Positions 22,751-32,762 of a DNA stretch of 64,000 bases are shown here, one piece after another. Each line of letters starts with the position of its first letter. Position 1 is the stretch's first letter. The stretch comes from Primula veris (taxonomy: Eukaryota > Streptophyta > Magnoliopsida > Ericales > Primulaceae): assembly GCA_963682055.1 (NCBI GenBank), contig OY821744.1, positions 1,369,001 to 1,433,000 on the forward strand, read 5' to 3'. Below the pieces are notes generated by a model that saw nothing but the letters and a program-made list of their open reading frames with translations, was not told the DNA's origin and made no database searches. A program made the translations under genes and the position numbers.

Positions 22751-22758
22751 CTTATATA
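22751..22758 (-). promoter_or_regulatory. TATA box of the F-box locus at 21504-22686
   Basis: TATATAAG on the minus strand, 65 bp before the ATG at 22686. The same arrangement is seen at the other subfamily-1 genes and in the fragment at 29.9 kb. Confidence 0.5.
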
Positions 22759-22991
22759 GTACAGTTGAAATATTTTCAGAGTTTTAATATGGAAGAGACA
22801 ATTGAAATATTGAACTTTTCCCCTTCTTTTCAAATTAAATACTATAATGCAACTGTTGCTATCAGTTTCTAGAACAGATCAAACTTGAAAGGAAACATAT
22901 AACGAAAAATTTGAGAATCTAAATCTCACAAGAATCCTATCATATCATACTATATATACATAGAGTCCAAATCTTCTACCCCTATTTTCTA

Positions 22992-23312
22992 CTCCTTCCG
23001 TGCCCACTTACTTATTTTTACTCAAATTTTAAATTTTCACAACTTATACCGCAAATTTATAAATTTTTATATTATATTGTATTCAAATTTTAAAACATTT
23101 TAACATAATATTGTTTTAGACAATTTTTTTAATATTCAATGTTTAACTTACACTAATTTATACATTTATTCCAAAACAAATTTTGTGTTGATTTTCTTTT
23201 AAAAATAATTATTGTAATGTATTGATACATGTATTATAGTAATTGTACAATTTTTTTCAAGTTTTTTAGAATTTCTTTTTGGATAAAATAAGTAAGGGAG
23301 CACGAAAGGGGA
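22992..23312. mobile_element. Stowaway-like MITE, copy 1 (321 bp)
   Basis: The left end CTCCTTCCGTGCCCACTTAC and the right end (minus strand) TCCCCTTTCGTGCTCCCTTA are inverted repeats, each continuing into CTTATTTT. TA dinucleotides flank both (22990-22991 and 23313-23314). This is the structure of Stowaway MITEs of the Tc1/mariner group. The inside has no coding capacity. A second copy lies at 25313-25623. Confidence 0.7.
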
Positions 23313-23331
23313 TAAAGTAGAAGATTTGGAC

Positions 23332-23657
23332 TCATATATATAAGTCAATCCAAAAAAAATGAGGTTACAAATTTTGACCATTTTTAAAAAATATTCCCAC
23401 TCTTTTTTACTAATTACTCATTTACATTTATTCAATTCAAAATATTAAAAACACAAAAATCATGATATTTTTAAAACAATTATTATCTTATACCAAACAA
23501 AATCGTTTTACGTGTATTTTGTATAACAAAAACATATGTTACTCATGATTTCTAATTTAATATATTCATTCAATCTACTTTTAAAAAATTTATTTAGCCG
23601 GATCATATATGTAAATACCACGCGTCGTACACGAAACGCATGGATAACGATTACTAG
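23332..23657 (+). mobile_element. Helitron-like non-autonomous element, copy 1
   Basis: It begins TCATATATATAAGTCAA and ends in a degenerate short hairpin (around ACGAAACGCATGG) followed 10 bases later by CTAG and T. A TC start, a 3' hairpin and CTRR-T are Helitron features. A homologous segment with the same start region lies at 24228-24536. The base before the TC is not A as expected, so the 5' boundary is uncertain. Confidence 0.35.
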
Positions 23658-23910
23658 TATAAACAGATCTCAAGACGTAAAGTGTTTATGTTGACTTGTA
23701 ATTCATAATTAAATGAACCAAACAAATATGGACAAATGTGAAATCACAATGTAACGATATGACATCAATAACAAGACCTAGAACAAATTAATCTAACATT
23801 TAAATAAAAGTTTAAGGCTTTTAACATGTACAGAATGCAATTTATAGTATTATATATGTATATGTGTTTAGTTAGCAATCTTTTTTTACTTTTATTTAAC
23901 CTCTTATATC

Positions 23911-24218
23911 TAGGGCCGGCCGAAAAACCGGAAAAACCGAACCGGACCGGACCGGACCGATAACTGAACCGAAAAAGACCGAAACCGAAAAACCAAAAAA
24001 AAATCGGGTCGGTTTCGGTTTTCAATAAAATCGAATCGAAAAATACCGAAACCGAAAAAGACTGAAAATAACCGGACAATAACTGAAAAACCAAAAAAAA
24101 CCGAAAAAAACCGGTCCGGTCCGGTTCGGTCCAAAAAATAAAAAGACCGAAACCGAAAAATATGCTCGTTTTCGGTTTCAATTTTGCTAAAAACCGAACC
24201 GAACCGGACCCAGCTCTA
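23911..24218. mobile_element. Small hAT-like element of CGGTTCGGTT-type repeats
   Basis: Starts TAGGGCCGG; the right end reads TAGAGCTGG from the minus strand. Exact 8-bp flanking repeats CTTATATC (23903-23910 and 24219-24226). The inside is an array of ACCGAAA/CCGGACCGG units. A related unoccupied flank at about 25205-25256 lacks the element, consistent with insertion after that flank was duplicated. The two overlapping frames across it are products of the repeat. Confidence 0.82.
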
Positions 24219-24227
24219 CTTATATCA

Positions 24228-24536
24228 TTCTATTATAATAAGTCAACCCAAGTCAAATGAGTCTGCCCAATTTAACCACATTTTCCCAAAAATACCACTA
24301 TATTTTTTTTATTAATTATCATATTAACTAATTTCATAAAAAATAAAAACTAATTACGCTATTTCTCTCTCTTTAACCACACAAAATTTCTTATATCCTA
24401 TATTTTTTTATCTAAATATTTGTATATCACAATTTATATTTTTTTTTTTCTTATATACGATTTTTTTTTACTCTATATTTGTATAATCATCACAATTTAT
24501 AGCGTCTCACACGCAACGCGTGGATAAAACCTATAA
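24228..24536 (+). mobile_element. Helitron-like non-autonomous element, copy 2
   Basis: Starts TCTATTATAATAAGTCAAC, then shares AAATGAG and TTCCCAAAAATACCAC-like segments with copy 1. It ends with a perfect 5-bp-stem hairpin CACGCAACGCGTG (24509-24521) and, after 10 bases, CCTATA in place of the usual CTAGT. The altered terminus makes the call tentative. Confidence 0.35.
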
Positions 24537-24639
24537 ACAAGCCTATGTTGCAAAATGCAAGAGATATGGATTGTTAAATTAAGCTGGCTTAACTTAGATA
24601 CACACAAGCCACTAGATCAAACCGATCCAATGAGTATTA

Positions 24640-24830
24640 CAAAAAGTAAAAGATATCATACCTTTTATTAAAAAAGAAGAAGAAAGATATCGTATACCTT
24701 TGAAAAAAAAGAAGATATCATACCTTTTTTTTAAAAAAAGAAGAAGAAAGATATCATACCTTTAAAAAAAAAGAAAAGGATATTATACCTTTTACAAAAA
24801 GAAGATATCATATATCTTTATTAATACGGA
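24640..24830. repeat. Tandem AGATATCATACC minisatellite
   Basis: Five to six irregular copies of a unit of about 30-40 bp: poly-A/GAAGAAG followed by AGATATCATACC and a poly-T or poly-A run. The same unit appears at 20607 and 29225-29300, each time after the dispersed repeat with the ACACAAGCCACTAGATC core. Confidence 0.65.
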
Positions 24831-25312
24831 AAAACCAGGCAAATTATTAAATAAAGTGTAAAAAATATCACAAGATTCAAAGTAGAAACCCCCTAGACAC
24901 AAAAACTTTATGTTTAACATTTTAACTAATTTAGTATTTATTTATTTGGTGGCGCTATTAATGTATAAAACCTTATATTTTCGAAATATCTGAATTTTTT
25001 TATATAAAAAAAATTTATTTTTAAAATTTGTATGATGACGGTGGCACATCTTGCGCGCCAAGGGTTCGTCCATGCTTTCACTGGTTTTATCGTATATGCC
25101 ATGGGGGCATGACCCATGCACAGTTTTAGGCTTTTAGCATGTACACAATGCAATTTAAATAAAAGTTTTAGGCCTTTAGTACACAATGCAATTTATAGTA
25201 TTATATATTTAGATGTGTTTAGTTAGCAATATTTTTTTGCTTGTATTTAACCTCTAATATTAGCCTAAACAAGCCCATGTTGCAAGAGTTCAAATATTAT
25301 ACCTGTTTTCTA

Positions 25313-25623
25313 TTCTCTTTCGTGTCTCATCGCTTATTTTCATTTAAATTTTAAATTTTCACAACTTATTCCGCAACATTATAAGCTTTTATATTATATT
25401 GTATTCAAAATTTAAAATATTTGGATATAATATTGTTTTAGACAATTTTTCTAATATTCGATGTTTAATTTATATTAATTTATACATTTATTCCAAAAGA
25501 AATTGTGTGTGGATTTTCTTTTAAAAATAATTATCGGAAGATATTGATACATGCATTATAGTATTTGTAAAATATTTTTTCAATTTTTTTTTGAATAAAA
25601 TAAGAAATTAGATCGGAAGGGGA
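25313..25623. mobile_element. Stowaway-like MITE, copy 2 (degenerate)
   Basis: About 310 bp closely related to 22992-23312, sharing TTTTATATTATATTGTATTC and TAATATTGTTTTAGACAATT. Both ends carry TA (25311-25312 and 25624-25625). Termini are less well inverted than in copy 1. Together with flanking matches (25128-25281 to 23815-23910) it shows a duplicated block around the F-box locus at 21.5-22.7 kb. Confidence 0.6.
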
Positions 25624-25949
25624 TAGAGAGTATGATAGAATATTTGGATTCATCTTGCAAGAGATATGCATGGTTAAATTAAGTTGGCTTAACTTAGATA
25701 CACACAAGCCACTAGATTAAACATACAATGTGTTATGAAATATTACCAAAACATACAACTCAAACAAATTATTCCCAAAACATACAATTAACCCAAAATA
25801 GAAAAAAAAAATATATTTCTCCTCACCTATCAAAAAATTTCTCTCTCTCATCTCTCTTTCTAAATCATCATTTTTTTCCCACAAGATACTATCTTATTTA
25901 ATGTTAAAATGACTTTTAAACCGAAAAAAATAATATTACAACAAAAAAT

Positions 25950-26765
25950 AAAAAAATTTCAAAAAAGTCGAGCTGCCGAAAAAACTCAAAAAATGCTGGA
26001 AAAACCTTTAAAAAAGTCGGAAACCCGAAAAAATCCAAAAAAATGTTAAAAAATAAAAAAACCAATAAAAATCAAAATTCACAAAAAAAATGAAAAAAGT
26101 TCAAAAAAGTCGAGAATCCGAAAAACCCCAAAAAAGGATGGAAAAATCTTTTAAAAAGTAGGGAACCCGAAAAAGCCCAAAAAATGGTTAAAAAAAGTAA
26201 AAAAAAAACAAAGAAAAATCCAAAATGACATAAAGAATGAAAAAAGTTCACAAAAATCGAGAACCCAAAAAAACAAAAAAAGTGCTGAAAAAACCTTTAA
26301 AAAGTCGGGAACCCGGAAAAACTCCAAAAAAGTGGCAAAAAATAAAAAAAAACCAAGAAAAATCCAAATTCACAAAAATAAATAAAAATAAAGTTCAGAA
26401 AAGTCGAGAACCCGAAAAAAGCCCAAAAATATGGTAAAAAACAAAAAAAAATAAGAAAATTCCAAAATTACAAAATTACAAAAAAAAAATGAAAAAAGTT
26501 CAAAAAAGTCGAGAATTCAAAAAAACCCAAAATATGCTGAAAAAACTTTTAAAAAAGTCGGTAACCGAAAAAACCCAAAAAATTGGTAAAAAAAAACCCA
26601 AAAAATATCCAAAATCACAAAAAGAATGAAAAAAATTCACAAAAGTAGAGAAGCCGAAAAAACCAAAAAAGTGCTGAAAAAAACTTTAAAAAGTCGAAAA
26701 CTCGAAAAATCTCCAAAAAAGTGGCAAAAAAAAACCAAGATAAATCCAAAATCACAAAAATATAT
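25950..26765. repeat. Purine-rich tandem array, units of about 130-150 bp
   Basis: Six degenerate copies recur near 25964, 26105, 26250, 26400, 26500 and 26640. Each contains AAAAAGTCGAGAAYCCGAAA, then AAGTCGGGAACCCG, then AAATCCAAAATCACAAAA. The strand is almost free of T. The 66-codon frame at 26237 (many Lys, SREPEK motifs) is read from the repeat and is not a gene. Confidence 0.7.
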
Positions 26766-26771
26766 AAAAAT

Positions 26772-28652
26772 AATGTATTGTGTATGCTCGTATTAAAAAA
26801 TATATATAAATTATGTATTGTGTATGCCTATATTAAAGAGCATGTATAAAAATTGTATTGTGTATGAATAATAAGAAAAAAAAAAACAAAAAAAAATGGA
26901 TAATGTCAATGGATACATAATGTATTGTGTATGACTGTATTAAAGAGCGTGTATAAACAATGTATTGTGTATGCCTGTATTAAAAGGCATATATAAAATA
27001 TGTATTGTGTATGCCTGTATTAAAGAGCATGTATAAATAGTGTATTGTGTATGCCCGTATTAAAAAAACATGTATAAACTGTCAATGGATACAAAATGTA
27101 TTGTGTATGACTGTATTAAACAGCGTGTATAAACAATGTATTGTGTATGTCTGTATTAAAAAGTATATATATAAAATATGTATTGTGTATGCATGTATTA
27201 AAGAGCATATATAAATAGTGTATTGTGTATGCCCGTAATAAAAAAAACATGTATAAACTGTGTATTGTGTATGTTTGTATTAAATAGCATGTATAAATAA
27301 TGTTTTGTGCATGCATGTATTAAAAAATATGTATAAACTGTGTATTGTGTATGCCTGTATTAAAGAGCATGTATAAAATATGTATTGTGTATGCATGTAT
27401 TAAAGAGCATATATAAATAGTGTATTGTGTATGCCCGTATTAAAAAACATGTATAAACTGTGTATTGTGTATGTTTGTATTAAAGAGCATGCATAAATAA
27501 TGTATTGTGTATGCCCGTATTAAAAAAACATGTATAAACTGTGTATTGTGTATGCCTGTATTAAATAGCATGTATAAAATATGTATTGTTTATGCCTGTA
27601 TTAAAGAGCATGTATAAATAGTGTATTGTGTATGCCCGTATTAAAAAAACATGTATAAACTGTGTATTGTGTATGACTGTATTAAAGAACATGTATAAAA
27701 AGTGTATTGTGCAGGCATGTATTAAAAAATATGTATAAACTGTGTATTGTGTATGCCTGTATTAAAGAGCATGTATAAAATATGTATTGCGTATGCATGT
27801 ATTAAAGAGCATGTATAAAAATATATTGTGTATGTTCGTATTAAAAAAACATGTATAAACTGTGTATTGTGTATGCCTGTATTAAATAATATGTATAAAA
27901 TATGTATTATGTATTACTGTATTAAATAGCATGTATAAATAGTGTAGTGTGTATGCATGTATCAAAAAATATGTATAAATTGTGTATTGTGTATGTCTGT
28001 ATTAAAGAGCATGTACAAAAAGGGTATTGTGTATGCCTGTATTAAAGAGTATGTATAAAAAGTGTATTGTGTATGCTTGTATTTAATAGCATGTATAATT
28101 GTGTATTGCGTATGCATGTATTAAAGAGCATGGATAAAATATGTATTGCGTATGCATGTATTAAAGAGTATGTATAAATACTGTATTGTGTATGTCCGTA
28201 TAAAAAACATGTATAAACTGTGTATTGTGTATGTCTGTATTAAAGAGCATGCATAAATAATGTATTGTGTATGCTCGTATTAAAAAAACATGTATAAACT
28301 GTGTATTGTGTATGCATGTATTAAATAACATGTATAAAATATGTATTATGTATTACTGTATTAAAGAGCATGTATAAATAGTGTATTGTGTATGCATGTA
28401 TTAAAAAACATATATAAATTGTGTATTGTGTATGTCTGTATTAAAGAGCATGTACAGAAAGTGTATTGTGTATGCCTGTATTAAAAAACATCTATAAAAA
28501 AGTGTATTGTGTATGTCTGTATTTAATAGCATGTATAATTGTGTATTGTGTATGCCTATATTAAATAACATGTATAAACGATATATTGTGTATGAATAAC
28601 AAAAACACACAGAAGGGGAAGTGTTAATGAATACAAAATATATTGTGTATGG
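26772..28652. repeat. 40-bp minisatellite array, about 45 copies
   Basis: Consensus halves TGTATTGTGTATGCCTGTAT and TAAAGAGCATGTATAAATAG, total 40 bp. Copies vary at a few positions (GCC/GCA/TCT at 13-15; AAAGAGC/AAAAAAC/AAATAGC after the TATT). The array ends in a degenerate unit near 28652. A 40-bp unit is not a multiple of three; the minus-strand frames at 27116 and 28401 (IHNT and YML repeats) are products of the array. Units are direct and contiguous without spacers, so it is not a CRISPR array. Confidence 0.9.
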
Positions 28653-28962
28653 CTAGGGTGGAAAATAAAAGCGATAAATTCACAATTATTTAATTACTTA
28701 CCAATTATGTCCCAAAAATGAGCATTGTTCCGATCGAATAAAAACAAAATACTAATTCATATAAAAAAAATAAAAATAAAATTATTAGGGGAATGAGTTT
28801 TGATTGTACGGTATAAATTGGGGTTAAAAGTAAAAGTGTGAGAAAGATGGAGGCTTGGGATTTGAGGAGGTGGTAACGGAATCGGAGATGGAGGGAGGTG
28901 CGGCGGAAGGTGATGGATATAGGTGACGGAGAGAGGAGGGCGAATATTGTAGTTGATATTTT

Positions 28963-28963
<1 letters not shown>

Positions 28964-29005
<42 letters not shown>
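28964..29005. repeat. (TA)n microsatellite
   Basis: About 20 TA units between the G-rich segment and the right boundary of the block. Confidence 0.9.
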
Positions 29006-29007
<2 letters not shown>

Positions 29008-29399
29008 AGAGAGATATATATGTTAAAAAAATATAAATTATTTATTATTTATAATTTTAATTAGTTGTATATTTTGGGAATAAAATGTTGTGGTGTAATT
29101 TTTTGATAATTAATTTAAAATAATTGTATATTTTGATAATTTTTCCTTAAATTAAGTTGGCTTAACTTAGATACACACAAGCCACTAGATCAAACTGATC
29201 CAATGAGTATTACAAAAAGTAAAAGATATATCATATCTTCTTCTTTTTTTTTTAAAGAAAGATATCATACCTTTTAAAAAAAAGAAGATATCATATGCCT
29301 TTATTAATACGGAAAAACGAACCAAATATTTTCTGTATTTAATAGAAAGACCACAAGGGAGTTTTGCAGAAACGTTTTATTTATGTTTTTTTACAACTC

Positions 29400-29870
29400 C
29401 TCGCTAGAAAAAAAAAATAGATTTAATTAAGAATTGAACCATGAAAACAAAATTATTTAAGAATTGGTCCGGCTATAAAATTTAATTAAGGATTGATCCG
29501 GCTATAAAATTTAATTAAACATTGGTTCGGCTATAAAATTTAATTAAAGATTGGTCCATTATTTCTAAAACTAATTAAGTATTGGTCCATTACTCATTAA
29601 ATATAAAAGCTCCCTCAATTATTTATTTAATTTATCACTCTCTCTTTAAAAAAAAAACTCAAACTCTTTTTAAAATGGTTCAAAAGGGTGCAGACTTTTT
29701 AAAAAAGGGTTCAAAAGGGTTCAGACTCTTTTTTAAAAAATTCAAAATGGTTCAGACTCTTTTTAAAAAGAGTTCAAAAGGGTTCAGACTCTTTTTAAAA
29801 AGGTTCAAAGGGATTCAGACTATTTTTAAAAAGATTAAAAAAAATTCAAACTCTTTTTAAAAATGATAAA
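29400..29870. repeat. Partial transposon end with GGTCCGGCTATAAAATTTAA repeats and a minisatellite
   Basis: Four copies of a roughly 32-bp unit (ATTGGTCCGGCTATAAAA-type core) lie at 29455-29570, followed by AAACTAATTAAGTATTGGTCC. This matches the left inverted repeat of the element at 50822-52235. It continues into a minisatellite of about 31-bp units (GGTTCAAAAGGGTTCAGACT, then CTTTTTAAAAA; about 29670-29870), which the 92-codon frame at 29582 merely translates. No right end was found: the element stops where the F-box fragment begins. Confidence 0.6.
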
Positions 29871-29947
29871 AGTATTAAGTTTAAAAGATCCACATTGTTT
29901 ATAACTTCTTATGAAGATATCAAGTTTATAGACACATAAGACTCCAT
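29871..29947 (-). pseudogene. Truncated F-box gene fragment (first codons plus promoter)
   Basis: It matches 22610-22686, the first 25 codons of the F-box locus at 21504-22686: both read AGTATTAAG(G/T)TTAAAAGATC and CTCCAT at the start codon (29945-29947). The promoter side is also conserved to about 30090, including a TATATAAG-type box near 29996 and TTGAACTTTTCCCCTTCTTT. The coding part ends abruptly at 29871, where the repeat array begins. This is a duplicated 5' end left by a rearrangement. Confidence 0.82.
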
Positions 29948-30155
29948 TGGATATTTTTTTCCCCAAACAAAGGGATTGTTTGTCTTTAGTTTTTACTTAT
30001 ATATGAGTAATATTTTAAGGATTTATAATACTATGAACGAGACTGTTGAAGTATTGAACTTTTCCCCTTCTTTTCAAACTAAATAATAAATATAAGAGGG
30101 TCCTTGCTTTTAACTTTTTATCATGAGTAAGGTATGGACGGACCATACTTGTCAC

Positions 30156-30512
30156 TAGTGCTTGGTTCGGTTCGATCCGGTTCGTTTTTTGATAAAACTA
30201 AAACCAAAATCGAACATATTTTTCGGTTCGGTTTTTTTCAGTTTCGGTCTTTTTATTTTTTTGACCGAACCGGACCGGTTTTTCGGTCCAGTTTCGGTTT
30301 TTTCCGGTTATTTTTCGATTTTATTTTTTATTTTTCGGTCTTTTACGGTCTTTTTCAGGTTTTTTCGGTTTTTTCGGTTTTTTTCGGTTCGGTTTTACTG
30401 AAACCGGAAACCGACCCGAAATTTTTTCGGTTTTTTGGTTTCGGTCTTTTTCGGATTTTTTCGATTCGGTTATCGGTTCGGTTCGGTTTTTTCGGTTTTT
30501 TTCCCTCCCCTG
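30156..30512. mobile_element. Small hAT-like element of CGGTTCGGTT-type repeats
   Basis: Begins TAGTGCTTGG and ends CCTCCCCTG, with exact 8-bp flanking repeats CTTGTCAC (30148-30155 and 30513-30520). Its inside is an array of TTCGGTTT/CGGTTCGG units like those at 668 and 23911; the long frames at 30134 and 30162 are products of the array. Confidence 0.8.
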
Positions 30513-30973
30513 CTTGTCACTTGTCTAAAGAGAAAAACGTAGGTGGGACAAAAAAAAGGAAAACATATATATGAAATCTGAAAAAGAAAAAAAAAACTAA
30601 AAATTATACAAATTGCTACGTGAAATAATAGGAAGTGAAAACGCGAATATTAAAATCGATGCATATAAATTAATCCACACGTAATTTTAAATTTGAATTT
30701 GATTTGGCAGGTTCGTGTCGTGGAAGCAGCCTACCCAGACCCTGGTGCATAGCGGAATTTTTAGCCTCGAGATTGCTCCTTAAGTTCCATTTGGTTACAC
30801 ATAAAACAAGATTCTTATAGGTTATAATAAATGTAAAACTATACCCATTAGTCTATTTAGTTCACACAAGGTCTAATAATGTAATTTCACAAAGTTTATG
30901 GGATGAAAACAAATTAGATTAGATACATTAGGGATGTAAATAGAGCAAAAATTCACATTTATTTTCTACCTAT

Positions 30974-31295
30974 TAGGACCCGAGGAAAAACCGAAAAAAC
31001 CGAACCGAAAAAAACCGAAAAAGACCAAAACCGAAAAACCGAAAATTTTTCAAGTCGGTTTTGGTTTTCAGTAAAACTGAACCGAAAAAGACCGAGACCG
31101 AAAAAAACCTAAAAAGACCGAAAAATCAAAAATAAAACCGAAAAATAACCGAAAAAACCCGAAACTAGACCGAAAAAACCGGTCCGGTTTGGTCCAAAAA
31201 ATAAAAAGACCGAAACCGAAAAAAACCGAACAAAAAAATATGCTCGGTTTCAGTTTCGGTTTTGCCAGAAACCGAACACCAAACCCAGCCCTACA
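30974..31295. mobile_element. CGGTTCGGTT-type element, opposite orientation, no clear target duplication
   Basis: TAGGACCCGAGG at the left and CCCAGCCCTA at the right, enclosing ACCGAAAAA/CCGAACC arrays as in the three copies with target duplications. I found no matching 8-bp repeats at its borders, so this copy is either old or rearranged. Confidence 0.6.
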
Positions 31296-31844
31296 GTCTA
31301 CAGTTATATTTTTCTTTAATTAATTAATTAAATTAAACAATCGTACTGAGGAAGTTTAGAAAATAGAATAAAAACACCACAAAAAAGGTTTCAAAATATT
31401 TATAGTAGAAAGCAAGTATTACAAGAAAGAGACGATGTTTTCCCAGGTTTTAGGTAAACATCTCTAACATAAATACATATAATCATACCTATTTAGTTCT
31501 TTTTTTTTTTTTTTGAAATGATATATGACACGAGTATGTATACTATTAGTTTATGTCAAACTATGAACACGAAAACTTCAAACAAATATTTACAAAAAAC
31601 TCTATTTAATTACATAAATTGCAAATAAAGTAAATACTAATTAAACGCAGAATGCAAAATAAAATTGCTATGTTAAAGTTAACTGTCATCCTTATCTCTC
31701 CAAATTTTTTTATTATTCCACATATGAAAACTTGTTTTTTTTTTTTGCAATAATATTATTATTATTATTAATTTATGTGATTTCAGTTTTATGGTTGTCA
31801 ATTTTATATTCGATTTAATTGTTACCTATGAATATAAGGTACCG

Positions 31845-31877
31845 TCACAGCAACGCATCGCGTGGACAGGTCCGCTA
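31845..31877 (+). mobile_element. Helitron-like 3' end
   Basis: CAGCAACGCATCGCGTGG followed by ACAGGTCCGCTAG and T. A CG-rich hairpin-like segment about ten bases before CTAG-T resembles the 3' ends at 23657 and 24536. The matching 5' end was not identified. Confidence 0.3.
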
Positions 31878-31890
31878 GTATAGTTGATAC

Positions 31891-32754
31891 CATTGTTTTA
31901 AAAAGCACGCTATATTGCGCTATAGTTCGTGAAATAACGCTATGATAAACCGTGGATGGAAAAACGCTAAATTCGCGCTATAGGGATGCTATAGCGTAAA
32001 TAGCGCGCTATAGTAGACGCTATTTACGCTATAGCGGGTGCAGTTCAATTTTTATTTATTTATTTTTGTCAAAAATTTAATGAAATTATTGGAGGTTAAA
32101 GAGAATCAAAGCTCAAACCTCTTGCAAACAAACTAAATGTTCTGATGTCCCAACTGCAATCATTTTGTCATTATTAGTTACAACTTTTTATATATATTTA
32201 GTTAATTTTTATTAGATGTTCTGAATTTAATGTTATATTTATATCAATGTTTTAAAAATCGCGCTATATAGCGCGAAATAGCGCTTTTTTTGAAAAAAAA
32301 CGCAATGAAAAACCACTATTTGGCTGGAATTACGCTAAAATCGCGCTATAGTGGACCAAGAGTGCAAAAAGCGCGAAATTTTAGACCAAAAGCGTAAATA
32401 GCGAGTTAGAAAAAAAAACAGCGGATCTAAATAATTAATATATAGTGTAATTTTCATAAAAGTGTGTGCAGTCCAGATGGTTGAGACAGTGTTGTAATTT
32501 CTAGCAGACCCAAGTTCGAAACTCACCAACAACAATTTTTTATACACCGCAAAGCGCTATGTAGCAACGCTATTAGCGCTTTTAGCGTTTCTCTCGAAAA
32601 ACGCTACGATAGCGATAACACTATTTAAAACATTGATTCATATGTATTTAGGAAAAAAAAATACACCGCAAAGTGCTATTTAGCAACGCTATTTGCGCTT
32701 TTAGCGTTTCTCTCAAAAATCGCTACGCTAGCGATAACGCTATTGAAAACATTG
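31891..32754. mobile_element. hAT-like element rich in GCGCTATAGCGC motifs (outer)
   Basis: Ends CATTGTTTTAAAAAGC and (minus strand) CAATGTTTTCAATAGCG. Flanks GTTGATAC (31883-31890) and GTTGATAA (32755-32762) agree in 7 of 8 bases. The inside is packed with TAGCGCTAT/GCGCTATAGC palindromic words. It is interrupted by a related element at 32245-32635. Both lie within the inferred 5'-UTR intron of the F-box pseudogene at 34230. Confidence 0.6.
32245..32635. mobile_element. hAT-like GCGCTATAGCGC element (inner, nested)
   Basis: Ends CAATGTTTTAAAAATC and (minus strand) CAATGTTTTAAATAGTG; flanks ATTTATAT (32237-32244) and ATTCATAT (32636-32643) agree in 7 of 8. It splits the outer element: 32540-32635 and 32641-32754 are two copies of the same right-end sequence. 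Confidence 0.6.
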
Positions 32755-32762
32755 GTTGATAA

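Larger units (their letters stand above)
25728..29146. mobile_element. TIR-bounded 3.4-kb block carrying tandem arrays
   Basis: The left boundary (25740-25800) contains TTACCAAAACATACAA and TTATTCCCAAAACATACAA. The right boundary (29060-29146), read from the minus strand, contains TTATCAAAATATACAA and TTATTCCCAAAATATACAA. These form an imperfect inverted pair of about 80-90 bp. The block encloses a purine-rich array, the 40-bp minisatellite and a G-rich segment (28848-28940). It is flanked by a 49-bp direct repeat (25674-25722 and 29147-29195, one mismatch). The inverted ends suggest a non-autonomous DNA transposon of unknown family; the long flanking repeat may instead come from a segmental duplication. 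Confidence 0.45.

Noticed and set aside
26237..26437. Lys-rich 66-codon frame with SREPEK repeats
   Set aside because: Read from the purine-rich tandem array; neighbouring units do not keep the frame.
27116..28610. Minus-strand frames with IHNT/YML repeats
   Set aside because: Products of the 40-bp minisatellite, whose unit is not a multiple of three.
26772..28652. Regular repeats resembling a CRISPR array
   Set aside because: Units are contiguous and lack unique spacers, and the genome is a plant's.
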